64,000 nucleotides of DNA, from assembly GCA_028554795.2 (NCBI GenBank), contig CM068829.1, positions 129,906,016 to 129,970,015 on the forward strand, given 5' to 3'. The stretch is from Sinohyriopsis cumingii (lineage: Eukaryota; Mollusca; Bivalvia; Unionida; Unionidae). Made by a program: the position numbers and the translations under genes. The notes under the pieces were generated by a model that saw nothing but the letters and a program-made list of their open reading frames with translations, was not told the DNA's origin and did no database searches. Numbering within the stretch: the first letter of the stretch is position 1; the number at the start of each line of letters is the position of its first letter. This document shows positions 11,463 to 23,994 of the stretch, piece after piece.

Positions 11463-12660
11463 AATGAGGACTTTGTATAGCGCCTAATCTTTAGAAGCTC
11501 TAAGCGCTTTACATTAGACAACATCTATAAGATAAAAAAACATATAATGATATGATTACAAAAACAAACACCATGAAATTAGAAAACATTAAAAACATGC
11601 TGAGAATATTTAAGGTAGGAAACATTATTAGGTCTTTAAGTTTGTTCTTGCAGTCGTAATAAGTGAGTTTTGAGAGCACTCTTGAATGGGATCAGTGTGT
11701 CATTGTGTCTAAGTTCAGTGGGCAATTCATTCCACGTTGCTGGGCCCTGGTATGCAAAAGAACTTTGTCCATATGACTTTGTTTTCATAGTGGGAATAAT
11801 GAGTATATGATCGTCAGAAGAGGAGCGTAAGTATCTTGCTGGTGTATACACATGGGTGAGGTCGGATAGGTATGTTGGACTAGAGTCCATCAGTGAAACG
11901 TAGGACAGAGAACAAATTTTGTGTTTGATTCTGGATTGAATGGATAGCCAGTGTAGGGTACAGAGCAGTGGGGAGGTGTGCTCTGATCGTGCTACTCTAA
12001 GTATGATCCGAGCAGCTGTTTTTAACTTTTTGAAGTTTCTGGAGTAGATATTGAGATGAACCAGACAGAATTGAGTTACAATAGTCCAGTCTTGAAAGTA
12101 CTAATGAACACACAAGTGTTTTAGTGGCATCAGCTGAAAGATATTTGCGAATTGAGCTGATGAGTCTCAGCTCAAGATATGCAGCCTTGCATATGTTCAT
12201 GACATGTTGGTGCAATGTGAGAGTACTGTCCAGAGTAACACCTAGGTTTCGTACTGATTGTGTGAATTTAATGTTGGTGTTGCTGATATTTATTGTTTGA
12301 GGTAAAGGATATGAATGAGAAAGTCTTTGTGTTGTGATCAGAATGGCCTCAGTTTTATCATCATTCATCTGCAGCTTGTTACATGTCATCCATGATTTCA
12401 CATCAGAAATGCACCTCTCTACACCTTGGATGGTAGCATCAACTTCAGTTGGGTGGCTAGATTTGTATATTTGTGTGTCATGAGCGTACAATTGGTGAGA
12501 CACTGGATGATGATCTATGACACTTGAGAGCGGCTGAGTGTATAGAATGAAGAGAACCGGTCCAAGAACAGACCCCTGTGGAACACCACAACATAGATCA
12601 ACTGGGCTGTCACATGTGAAAAACTTTGCTAACAATTCCTGACTCATGTTTACTTCTGTT
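11463..12660 (-). pseudogene. decayed CR1/L2-like LINE, 3' part of reverse transcriptase and 3'UTR
   Basis: On the minus strand, 12647-11997 encodes RT palm motifs (GVPQGSVLGPVLFILY, then LYAHDTQIY in place of the catalytic YADD) followed by NLGVTLDSTLTLHQHV, SRLDYCNSIL and a QKLQKVKN block typical of CR1/L2-superfamily RTs. The frame shifts near 12005 and again near 11935, and the C-terminal block with SYGQSSFAYQGPATWNELP resumes at 11890-11636. The 3' UTR ends in 'gcttctaaagattaggcgct' / 'tatacaaagtcctcatta' beside a TA/TG tract. The endonuclease and fingers are missing, so the copy is 5'-truncated. The Asp-to-His change in YADD plus two frameshifts make it inactive. Confidence 0.9.
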
Positions 12661-13780
<1,120 letters not shown>

Positions 13781-14105
13781 AGATATCATAAGAAGTCTTC
13801 TGATGAAAACTCCATGTATATAATTTTCTTTGTATGAGGAGTATTGAATAACAAGATTCTCAAAATGGCTATCAGATGACACATTGGTCATTAGATCTGC
13901 ATCATTTTCACTGACTACACATCATAAGAAGTCTGTCAGTTAAATCCCCATGTTATGACCTCAGGTTCATAGTGAATAGTGATGAAAGTTTTGTTATGAT
14001 GGCTGCTATAGTAACCATAGTGGATATCAGATTATTTTAATTTAGGACCAACTAGACAGCATAAAAAGTCTTTTCACCCTATGATGTGACCATTTAGAAA
14101 AGGAT
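13781..14105 (-). repeat. degenerate array A, third locus (minus orientation)
   Basis: Contains 'cataagaagtcttctgatgaaaactccatg', 'tcaaaatggctatcagatgac', 'atggctgctatagtaaccatagtgga' and 'taggaccaactagacagcataaaaagtctt', all reverse complements of array A phrases. About two units directly follow the compound microsatellite. Confidence 0.75.
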
Positions 14106-15064
14106 CAAAGGTTTCATCCTCAAGACTTGTTTAGTCTGAATTTATTTTCTGGATGATAATTCACACTGTCAATAGCTAATAGAAACTACAAAACAAATTC
14201 ACAGTATGTGATCTGAAATCATTGCTTACACTTTTTTTTCTAATGGAAGGACTTGGAAGTAAAATTATCAATTATCCAACTCTGGCAGTTAGTGTTTTTG
14301 TTCCTTAGACTGTAGTCCAGTGATTTGTTTCTTTAATATTATAATCAGTTTCATAAAAACATTTACTTTACAACCCTCCTTGGAAAGATACAGCCCTAAC
14401 TAAAAACTTGTACTAATCAGTACCAGGGCCTTGTACAGATGGCAACAAGAGGCCATGAAGATACAGGATATTTTTAGATAGAATTGATTTGGATAGAGGG
14501 ATTAATGTCATATTTATTAACCCTTGTCTTGCTGAATTGTTTTACCTGAGACAGTAAAAGAGGTCAAAGCTCCTTGATTACATATAGAAAAATGCAAGTA
14601 TGAAACTGAAGGATTTTTTTTATTGCTAATAGGTTAAATGACTGGAGATGGGTTTCTGTTTTTGTCCCCCACTGTCATAGCATAATTGCTTTGCTGCTGC
14701 TGTAGATGTACGTTTGTAATTTTACACTTTATCATGATAACAAGGAGATTCTCAAGGTATAAAAGCAATTTTTATTTGTTAAAATTTTTGGTTGACATTT
14801 TACAGAAGAAAAAAAAACTCTATAGCACAATTAAGCAATCACCAGTTCGGATAATGAAACTTGGCTGGCAAAATTGTATACACATGGAGAATGATTTGAT
14901 TTAATTATCAGGTCATAACAGCAATCTTTCAATGTTTTTACATAAATTTGAGTTTTTGGTCTTATAGGCATATTTTTGTTCACATGTGTTTTATATATGA
15001 CTTGATTTTATTTTTACACAGTTTTTAATATTTAATAAGAAAAGCTTTTGTTAGCAAAAGTTTT
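14106..15064. other. no gene recognised
   Basis: AT-rich noncoding sequence with no feature recognised. Confidence 0.5.
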
Positions 15065-16280
15065 GTGTCATTAAACAATTTTTATATGCCCTCCAAACAT
15101 AGCATGTTTTGATATTATTTTTATATACATCCATTTGTTACTAATTTTGTTTCCATATAATAACTCAAGTTGTCCAACATCTTCGTTTACCTAACTTTGT
15201 CCATGGCTTGCGATTAGGTTAAGAAAGAACCCTGTTGATTTTGGGTTCATGGGTGAAAGTCACTGTGACAGAGAAGAAAAATGGTTTCTTCACAATAACT
15301 TGAGTTCACCATCAAATTTTATTGGTGGTTTTTACTTTGAGTTAGGAAGAACCTATCAATGCTGGCATCAAAAGCTAATTGACTGAAAAAATAATAATGG
15401 TTTCCACACAATATCTAAGTCTATCCACTATCAACATTTATCAGATGTTGTGGGAGACTTGCACCTGGTGTAGGGAAGAACCCTACTGGTTTCAAGGTCA
15501 ATTTATTATTTTAAAAATGTCAAGGTCACTGAATGAAACAAGAAAAACAATTATGCACAATAACTTTATTTCCCCACCATCTACAGTTATCAAAGTTATA
15601 GATTGCTCATATTTTGGGGTAAGGAAAAAGATTATTTATTTGGGGCTAAAAAGGTCAGGGTCACTTTGAAAGAATCAAAAATGGTTTCCACACATAAACA
15701 TTTGTGCTACATCAAACATCTGGAGCAAATGTGGTAGATGGCTTGTGCATGGGTTAAGGACAAAGCTTATTGATTGAGGATAAAAGGTCAAAATAATTGA
15801 CAAAGAAGAAAGATGGTTCTGTTCAATAACATTATTTAAACATCATCACAAACCTGGACCAAACTCTGTGTAAAGAAGTTTATAATGATTATAGGGCCAA
15901 GTGGTCAAGGTAGCCATGACTGAAAGAAGAAAAATGGTTTCTGAAAAAAATATAAATTACGTTTCACAAAAAACTGATGGATGACTTAAATGGATAAGAA
16001 AGAAGTCTATTAATTTTGTGATCAAAGGTCCAGGGCACTATGACTGAAAGAAGACAATTTTGGTTTTTGCGTAATAACTTGAAGTCAAGGTCATGTACTA
16101 TGGCCAAAGTTTGTGAAGTGCTTGCACTTAAGGTATGGAAGAGGCCTATTGATTTTTGTGTCAAAAGGTGGCAGCTGAGAGAGATACAGGTTTTGCAGAA
16201 TAAGTTTTTGTTCTAGAGAAAGTTCTTTAACTAAGCTATGTGGATGGCTTTTACTTAGGCTTATAAAGAAACCTATCTGA
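15065..16280 (+). repeat. degenerate tandem array B (about 135-140 bp unit)
   Basis: About eight diverged units, each with the order 'tggtttctncacaataactt', a phrase on 'catcaaanttta', 'tggcttgcactt(a)ggttaagga', 'agaaccctattgatttt', 'ggtcaaaggtcanggtcact(gtgac)', 'tgaaagaagaaaaatgg'. A leader at 15085-15160 ('tatatgccctccaaacatagcatg') precedes the first unit. Related minus-orientation stretches lie at 25850-27200, 28560-28770 and 33570-33800. No coding sequence is seen. Confidence 0.8.
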
Positions 16281-17194
16281 GGTCAGATGTCATGGTTGTC
16301 TATAAGAAAAAAAAGTAATGGATATATCCAGCTTAGTGGCTAACGGGATTCCATAATACTCTTTTGTAATTGCAAGGGCAGATATTTTATATGCAAAAAT
16401 GCTTACATCATATGGAAGGGCTAGGTTTATTTTGAAAGTTCATTTATTGTTTTAATAAAGAAGAAAGGAGGTTGTAATTTCTGGCAAACAAGAGATCCGG
16501 GTGGGCTTGATACTACTTACTTACGTTCAGAACTCAACAGTTGACCATAACACTAACTTAACATTTTTCTTCTACTTGGAGCATGGGCGTACCCCCTCCA
16601 CCTCCACCCCCACCTGGATTTGACCTCTAAACATGTTTTGACCTACATCTGTAAAACTCAATATATGACCATACATGTTTGCCACTCCACCCCCAAAAAA
16701 TAATTATGTGGGTGCCCCTGACGTGGAGATAATATTTTTAGCTAATATAATGCATATAATTGTGGTTACTTTTGCTTTAAGCCTGAGCACAAATATTTTT
16801 TTTCCCAAAGCTATTAGAGAAATGGAAATTAGAAGGAACAAAAAAAAAAACCAGGCCCTCCTCCCATAGAATTAAAATGGTCAGTTCATATCGTCGAGTA
16901 GGATCATGTGGCAGGATATAGGTAGGTATGCAACGTATCATTAATAAAGTCAAATATTGTAATTTCGAACAAAGTTTAATATGTTCTTCCCTTTTTCGTT
17001 GATGTTTTTACAGACCCAAAGTGTATGTTGGCCGTTTAATTTGCCGAGTAAAACTAAAGGTGTTGGTAACTGATGAACAATATCAGGACTGGTTGATTGG
17101 AGTGGCGGGATGTGAGATATATTTAGCAATGTGAACAAGTTTTATTGTTTACACATCCTGCTTTGAACATGGTAACATCGTCAACTTACTTTGG
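16281..17194. other. no gene recognised
   Basis: Noncoding; homopolymer runs (A10 near 16850) and C-rich patches near 16590. No gene is supported. Confidence 0.5.
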
Positions 17195-17320
17195 TTCCAG
17201 TGGGAGACCGATAAATCTGTGCCTTAACGACTTTTATATACTGATGATCGTTACCATTAAATAATGACCATCAGAATATACAAATTTGTATGGGGACAGA
17301 TTTATCGGTCTATTCCAGTG
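17195..17320. mobile_element. 110-bp hairpin MITE with perfect 8-bp target duplication
   Basis: TTCCAGTG flanks both sides (17195-17202 and 17313-17320). The element 17203-17312 begins GGAGACCGATAAATCTGT and its other end reversed reads TAGACCGATAAATCTGT. Inside, 'atatactgatgatcgtta' pairs with 'taatgaccatcagaatat', so almost the whole element folds. An 8-bp duplication fits hAT elements; the 5'-TAG start on one side fits their usual ends less well than a consensus would. Confidence 0.9.
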
Positions 17321-17796
17321 ATATCCGATTCAATTCAACAGATCCAGTAAATTTAAATGACTTTTTCAACATAGTGTTTCTTGGTTTTGGTATTTTTTAA
17401 ACCACAGGAGTGACATGTTATCAATATAATGTGTCTAATGTTTATGAACACACGAAATAACCATACCTGTATTTTAAATAAATACCACATATACAGAGTA
17501 GCCATCGCATCCATAGTTAAACCACTCTGCGTCCAATGGCCAGAGCAGAAGGGGGGGGGGTTTCCACAATTTTAAAAGGGCCATGACTTTCCTCGAAAGT
17601 GCACCAAAGCAAAAGTCTATGCACCTAATTACTCAAAGTGTGTATATTACAAAATAAACTTATGTAAGAATAAAACAATGGTTAAATTTAAAGTGGCAAG
17701 TGACGGTACGTTTGTGTGTGTACGTTTTTTTTTTATACCCGGGAAGATTGGGTAGGGGTGGGGTGAGTCTGGAAACCCCACTTCCTGATCTGGCCC
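17321..17796. other. no gene; G10 and T9 runs
   Basis: A 10-base G run sits near 17551 and a T run near 17727. Nothing else is recognised. Confidence 0.5.
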
Positions 17797-19545
17797 AGTG
17801 TCTGATTCAATATGTCCCTTGCTACAAAAGTGTTACCATCGAAAACCACTAAAGCATTGGTCTCCAAACTTATTTGGGCCACCGCCCCCTTGATTATCCT
17901 TAATGCCCCCTTCCTTACCCCGTATAAAGCATTATTCAACACATTCGCCCCCACCCCACCCTCGGTAATCCCATCGCCCACTTTGGGAACCACTGCGCTA
18001 AAGTCAAGACAATTTGTAAAGAGAGCTGTACTGATCCTTCAAATTATAGGCCTATTTCATTATTAAGTTGTGAAGTTATGGAAAGAATTATTTTTAAGCA
18101 TCTCTGTAACCACCCACACTCAAGTGATATCATTTTTAAATATCAATACGGTTTTGTTCCCAACAACTCTATACTATTTCAGTTCATATATATGTACAGT
18201 AGTATGTGGACTGCGCTTGATAATAAGGATGACGTGGGTGGGGTTTTATGTATCTAAAGCATTTGATAGGGTTTGACATAAAAGTTTAATACATGATAAA
18301 TTCAAGTGCAATGACATTGGTAGATCTCTTATTGATTGGTTCTCTGACTACCTCTCAAACGGAATTCAGATCGTTTTTGTAAATAGTGCCGATTCAAATG
18401 GCCGGTATGTTGCTGCTGGCGTACCACAGGGGTCTGTTTTACGTTCATTATTATTTATTGTGAATATTAACGACATAAGCGATGACCTTTTGAGTTCAAC
18501 GAGGGTCTTTACTGACGATAGCTCACTGGCGTATCCATCTAATGATACTTACGAAATAGAATATTTCCAAACGGTTGACGATTGGACAAGGCAGCGGTTA
18601 CTTGATTTTAATCCAACCAAAACTGAAGCAATGCTATTCTTGCGTAACCTAGAACCAGTTTTGCCTTAAATAAAATTCAAAAACAAATTTATCTCTAGTT
18701 TAGTTCCAAAAACATCTTGGAGTAACTTTCAGTAGTCTATGAATCTGGACTAAAGATATTAATAATATGTCGACTTAAAAAATGATTAATCCTCTAAAAA
18801 TACTTAAATATAAATCTAGCCGAAAGACGTTCGACAGGATATATATTACATACATCATCCCCTTAATAGAACACGCTGATGTTGTGGGATAGTTTCTCGG
18901 TCGAAAAATACAATACAAGTAAATATAATGTGTGCCATGGTTTAAAGAAATTAAATATGATGCCTCAAATTTATTTAAAACAAAAAAAAACAAAAAAAAA
19001 AAAAAAACAATCAGAAACCAAATTGTAAATGTGCTTACTAGAGGTGTCTCGTGTCATAAGATTTATAAAGATACTGGTTGGTCTACCTTGACAGATACAC
19101 TAAGTTTCCATAAACTATGTAACTTACATAAATTTGTTTTGTCCTGTTCCTACCACTATCTGGTGAGAGGTAGAACCTTAGAAACAGGAATAACTTTAAT
19201 GTCATTAATGCCAGACTCGATATAAGCAGAAACTCGTTCTTACATTCTTCTATTCATGTTTGGAACTCACTTCCAGATTCATTAGAAAGTAAATGCAATG
19301 ATTCAGTCTTCAGAAGTAAAATAGAGACAAAGAGGACACAAGTGCCTTACTACTTTTTTCGTTGGAAACAGGAATTTATCCATTGTGCATATAATAATTA
19401 GAAATAAGTATAGTAATTTACATAATGATTTATATTCGCATTGTTTGAGAGATAGTCCAACATGTGCTTGTGGTGATGATACAGAAAATGTATACCTTAC
19501 ATATTTATTTGCAAATACTAAGTTGAACAGCGTATGAAATTGGTT
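17797..19545 (+). pseudogene. decayed Jockey-like LINE reverse transcriptase
   Basis: Across three shifted frames the plus strand gives RT landmarks in order: SNYRPISLLSCEVMERIIF (about 18031-18090), SKAFDRV (18255-18276), AAGVPQGSV (about 18412-18440), NDISDDLLSSTRVFTDDSSL (18466-18525, TDD replacing ADD), and FNPTKTEAMLF (18607-18640). The C-terminal part follows: GVSCHKIYKDTGWSTLTD (19045-19095), 'HVWNSLPDSLES' (19255-19290) and a CACGDDTEN block (19468-19495). Several frameshifts, stops, an A-rich insertion at 18980-19008 and a nested MITE (17855-17995) show it is dead. It is in the size range of an RT domain plus C-terminus, without the endonuclease. Confidence 0.88.
17847..18003. mobile_element. 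hAT-like MITE (141 bp) nested in the LINE
   Basis: The element is 17855-17995, with ends CATTGGTCTCCAAACTT and, reversed, CAGTGGTTCCCAAAGTG, close to the CAGTGGTTCCCAAA-type ends of animal hAT MITEs. The flanks CACTAAAG (17847-17854) and CGCTAAAG (17996-18003) are an 8-bp duplication with one change. It interrupts the RT upstream of the SNYRPIS block. Its 86-codon minus-strand frame is incidental. Confidence 0.8.
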
Positions 19546-20559
19546 TAGAACATTAATCATATCTCTCGACTAACTTGACTGAATCGTTTTTTATAACTGT
19601 ATGAAATCATATTGATTTACTGCCACTTTCCATGTAAATTTCATTTCGATTTTAGGGGAAGGGGTTATTCTAAGTTGTGAGAACCTGTATACCGACCGCA
19701 TTTGATTCGATTTATGGCATAAATAATACGTTTAAACCAAATACACACATATTTATAGAACAGAAACGGCTATTTCGTTTTGTCACAAATCTTCGTCGTA
19801 TTTTATTGAAATAACGTCAGACTCGTGTGCTTAGACATGCCAGTTGGTTTGATAGTGATCCAAACAGAGTCAATAGATGCCTTATTGCTGATGTGGTGTG
19901 AAATTCTTTTATTAAAAGGAATCCGGTTTCAAGACTTAAACATATCATGAACAGATGGTGTCATTGAATCAACATCTGGTGTAATTCTAGCTACATGCTT
20001 TTGAAGTTTGATCATGCGACTAATATTTGTTTGTGCGTATGGAGGTAGTATAGAAAAACAAGTTGTAGGTAATAGCTTTCTTGCATGATATGTTACCAGT
20101 CATTGTAGTAATGTTTGTTGGGAAGCTAGAATGATATACATGATGATTCCATTTCAGTTTATCATCAACATAAACCTGATGATCCAGCTTGATAGAACTA
20201 AATGGATGCCCCCCCCCCTTTTTGCATTCAGTACCCTACCCTCCGCCCAGAGTGTAAGTCTGGTCCCTCTTCTGCCAGCCAACGTAGCACTCCTCTATGC
20301 CTAACCAGATCACCAACACATCTTAAGTTTATGTTGTTTTCTGTTTTACAGTTTAATCAATGTATTATAAACTTGTGAATGTATTTTTATTTGTTGCTAC
20401 GTACATAGACATTTTATGGCAGAAGATGCCGTTCCGAAAAGTGTCCGTCCGTTCCTTCAACACAAGAGTCCCTTGAAGGAATTGATACTCTCCTGTCCGA
20501 AAAGAATTTTAACGAGTTAAAGATAAGACTAATCCTTTTTTTAACTACCGAGAGTTGAA
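19546..20559. other. unassigned, possibly further retroelement debris
   Basis: No motif is recognised. A C10 run lies near 20209. Its position after the LINE suggests more decayed element sequence. Confidence 0.35.
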
Positions 20560-22275
20560 ACCATCCCTTCATCATCATCATTTAAATTATAGACGTTTTC
20601 CACCATACGGGCATGTATGTATGGTTAATGTCCATAAGCGGACTATTTAATTGATCCCGGGGGAAGGAATTAGTGCCTCATCCCCCAGGCATTACTGTGC
20701 ATAAAAGGCACTATTTAATTGAGCCCTCAGGTCTTGGGTCAATATAACTAGTTTTTCAGACCCTAACGACCTGAATGTAAGGCTATACTCGAGTGGGGAC
20801 AGAACCAGCACACACTCAGTTAAGGTAGCAATTCAGTCTGCATTAGCTGCGCTAGTTGTCAACAAAGTAGTATGTGACGCAAGTAGCGATTGGTCGCCAC
20901 TATGACGTCACATCGGGACAACTAGGTTTTTATTCACATGTGGACGGTTAATTAATTGTTCATGAAGAGAGGAAAAAGTGCTTCTCCCTTCATGTATTTA
21001 ATATGTGATATGCACGTTTATTAATTTAATGTCCGGCGGTGGCGAGGAGGAAGGTTCGGTCAGGGAGGAGCCTACTCACTAGGAAGGTACCTTGGTTTAT
21101 CCAGGGTATAACTTTTTTTGACTCCCTTGCCAAAAGGTTAATGAATTGTCGTCTTGACGGATTTTTGGACATATAGTCTGTGCCGGTTGTTGTGTTTTTT
21201 TAAAGAAAGTACCGCACAAGTGACCGCTTTGTAATAGTCTGTAGGGTTATTTAAGCTTTATCTATTGAGTCTAATTTGGGTGGGGTGGTTCTTGGTTTGG
21301 GTTTACCCTTTTGTGTATGGTTATTTAAACTTTCCTAGACTTAATGGTGTGCCGCTTTGCGCAGCTGGGCCTGATGGTCCTTGGGGTTTGGATCACCTCA
21401 TATATTCTTAAGTTTAGGGTCCTAACTAGTTTCGCTAGGTATTTGGTTGACGCATTGTGCAGCCGGGCCTGATGGTCCTTGGGGTTTGGACCACCTTATA
21501 GGCATTAATTTTTGGGTTATAGTAAGTTTTCCTATCTTGATAGACTTTGCCGCCTTGTGCAGCGGGGCCTGATGGTCTTGGGCTTTTTAGACCACCTTAT
21601 ATATTCAAGTTTTTTGGGGTCTTATCTATGTGTTCTAAATGTTTTAGTGCCTCGAGGAGAGGCTGTACTTTAGTGCAGTTGCGTTTGTTGTACTACATAT
21701 AATCTGCGGTCACCTTGCGGTAGGAAAATATGTTAGTGTCTTTAATTTCATGTTGTAGGAGTTTAGTGCCCTAGAAAAATAATTATCTTTTTTTAAAGAA
21801 AGAAAAAGAAATACAAGAAAAGAATTTTTTTCAATTTAGATGAAAGATTATTGCAGTTTATTTGTTTTTATATGTGTGGGTTTAGGGTTGGGCTAAGTAC
21901 TTATTAATCTATCTTTATGTTTGATTTATTGTCCTAGTTTTTTGGATGAAGCTATTAGTATGTTGTTATTTTATTTTCACTCTAAGTCTATTTGATTAAG
22001 ACATATCTTTGCCGAATACTCGGGTCACTAAGACATGCCATAGACATCTGTTCTTATTTATTCCCTAATTTTAAGTTTGTTTGCTTGTCTACTAGTTTTG
22101 GTAGGTTTGGACGTATTTTGTATTATTATCCTAGCTTGTGGATATAGTTATTTATGTGATGTTATTTTTAGGCTAAATCTATTTTGATAAGACAGATATC
22201 TTTGCCGAATACTCGGGTCTCTAAGACATGTCAAAGATATCTGGTCTTGTTGTTCCTTACATTTAGTTTGTTAGC
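20560..22275. repeat. unclassified GC-richer zone with two direct-repeat sets
   Basis: Three copies of 'gcctgatggtccttggggtt' start at 21369, 21467 and 21567 (period about 99 bp). Each is preceded by 'ttgtgcagc(c/g)gg' (first copy 'ttgcgcagctgg') and followed by 'gaccaccttata'. Further on, 'atctttgccgaatactcggg' occurs at 22004 and 22198 inside a 194-bp duplicated unit. The zone has no open frame. The arrangement resembles a retroelement LTR or 5' regulatory region, but no terminal repeats were found to prove this. Confidence 0.6.
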
Positions 22276-22284
22276 CTGTAAACC

Positions 22285-22720
22285 ATCCCTGATATTCCTC
22301 ATCAATAAGAATTTAAAATTAACTACTGTAGCAGCCGTAGTGGATGCTCGATCGGTTTCATTTAATTTACTACCAACTATGACATAAGAAGTCTTCTGGT
22401 GAAACACTATGTTCATACGACTTTCCATTCAAGAGGAGCATTTTGGAACAATATTTTGTTTAAGATGGCTGCTGTGGTGGCCATATTCGATGTCTGAGTA
22501 ACCCCATTTTTATTTAGGACCAACTATACATTAGGATGAATGTATGTGTAAAGTATCATGGCAATACTCCAGCAGTCCAAGAGAAGTACTAATAACAAAC
22601 TTGTGCTAACAGATGGACAACTAACAGAAGATATATGTCAGAAAGCGGACTACAGGCTACCCCATAAGTGCTTCTGGTCTATGACCATTTGACGTTTCAA
22701 AAATATTGACTCTCGTGCTA
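22285..22720 (-). repeat. degenerate array A, fourth locus, with leader (minus)
   Basis: Contains 'cataagaagtcttctggtga', 'aagatggctgctgtggtggccatattcgatgtc' and 'taggaccaactatacattaggatgaatg'. The leader 'ataagtgcttctggtctatgac' at about 22664-22686 matches, reversed, the leaders at 3705 and 33110. Confidence 0.8.
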
Positions 22721-22899
22721 ACAGTGGTCACCTTCCGATCACCTCTGTAATAAAGTCCTAGCTGAAACACTAATATATTACATTGAGCTTATGACGTTCT
22801 ACATTCGATATATTCATCAATTACAGACACCCGATTGGAGTTTACGTTCTTAGTAGTAATGCAGTGGTCTTTGTAATATTTATATGCATGCCACTATCT

Positions 22900-23365
22900 T
22901 ATTTCCTGGTATAATTAAGAGCAAGTGTTGCCATCTTAACGCGATTTGCGAACTGTTGCATCATCTGCATGCATATTAAGTTTGTGTTATCTATATACAT
23001 TGGCATGTGATTGATGTGCAAGAGAAATAAGATCGGTCCTAGTGGTGAGCCCTGAGGCACTCCATATCTGATTCAACCAGGACTTGATAGACTGCTGTAC
23101 AGTCTGCACATCCTGTATTATGTCACTAAGATAAGCCTGTAACTAAGAATTTGTTTCCACTGTAATAGAAGAGATTTTCAATAAGTACGTTATGATCAAC
23201 AAATTCAGATTGCTTTTTTTATACCGAACGAGTTTCTATATAATGCCCTTATGTCTTTAAGGGGTTTATCAATTATCTGTATGAATGCAGCATAAGTGGT
23301 TTGATCGAAAGAGAAATTGTTGTTGACGTAGGTCATTTGTTGTTAAGAAAGTACTTAATTGTTTT
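22900..23365 (-). pseudogene. decayed LINE reverse transcriptase fragment
   Basis: Minus strand gives 'EFVDHNVLIENLF' (about 23205-23165), then after a frameshift GVPQGSPLGPILFLLHINH (about 23062-23005) and MHADDATV (about 22975-22952). The intact ADD motif marks the RT active site, but the copy is short and frameshifted with no flanking domains. It is non-LTR type; the clade is unclear. Confidence 0.8.
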
Positions 23366-23994
23366 CCTACACCTTTCTAAAAAATGCTGCAAATGACGTG
23401 CAAGACCAAAATGTGTAAGTAATTTTCTGGAGGACCTTTCTTACTCTCATTATGCAACGGTGCTATTTTTTTCCTCTTAAAACCAACATAAATTTAATCC
23501 ATATTTTCAAGTTGAAGTTTGCAATATGTATTATTGGCTTGTGTATTAAAATGTAAATTAGTTTTAACAATTTATGACCCATACCCCTTGGCCTTTTTGT
23601 TATTACAGTTTTTGAGATTATTTTCATACCTCTTTATTTGTTAATTAAATTATATCTAGTGTATCTTTATGGTTATTCTGAAGCTTGGAACTAACATATT
23701 ATTCTAATTTTGTACAGCTTGGGGTGAAGTAATTTATTTTCATATCCTCAGCACAATCGTTTTCGTGGTTGGTTAGATGTTCAGCTATATATTAGGTTTC
23801 GGAGAAATATTTATTGCACTTTTCATTTCAGATGGTAAACCAGGATTTTCTTTGGAATGTAATTAATTCATATATTTCCAGAGAGTTATATGTATAGTTC
23901 TTAGCTGTACTAGTATACTAAGTTTACATTACATTCATTGAAATTGCAGGTACCAAGGTGTACTGGTATGTACTGTATGTACATTATACTTAAA
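23366..23994. other. no gene recognised
   Basis: AT-rich noncoding sequence. Confidence 0.5.

Noticed and set aside
17733..17993. 86-aa frame on the minus strand
   Set aside because: It coincides with the hAT-like MITE and its flank; no known protein similarity.
20560..22275. LTR retrotransposon
   Set aside because: No pair of long terminal repeats, primer-binding site or polymerase frame was found; kept only as an unclassified repeat zone.
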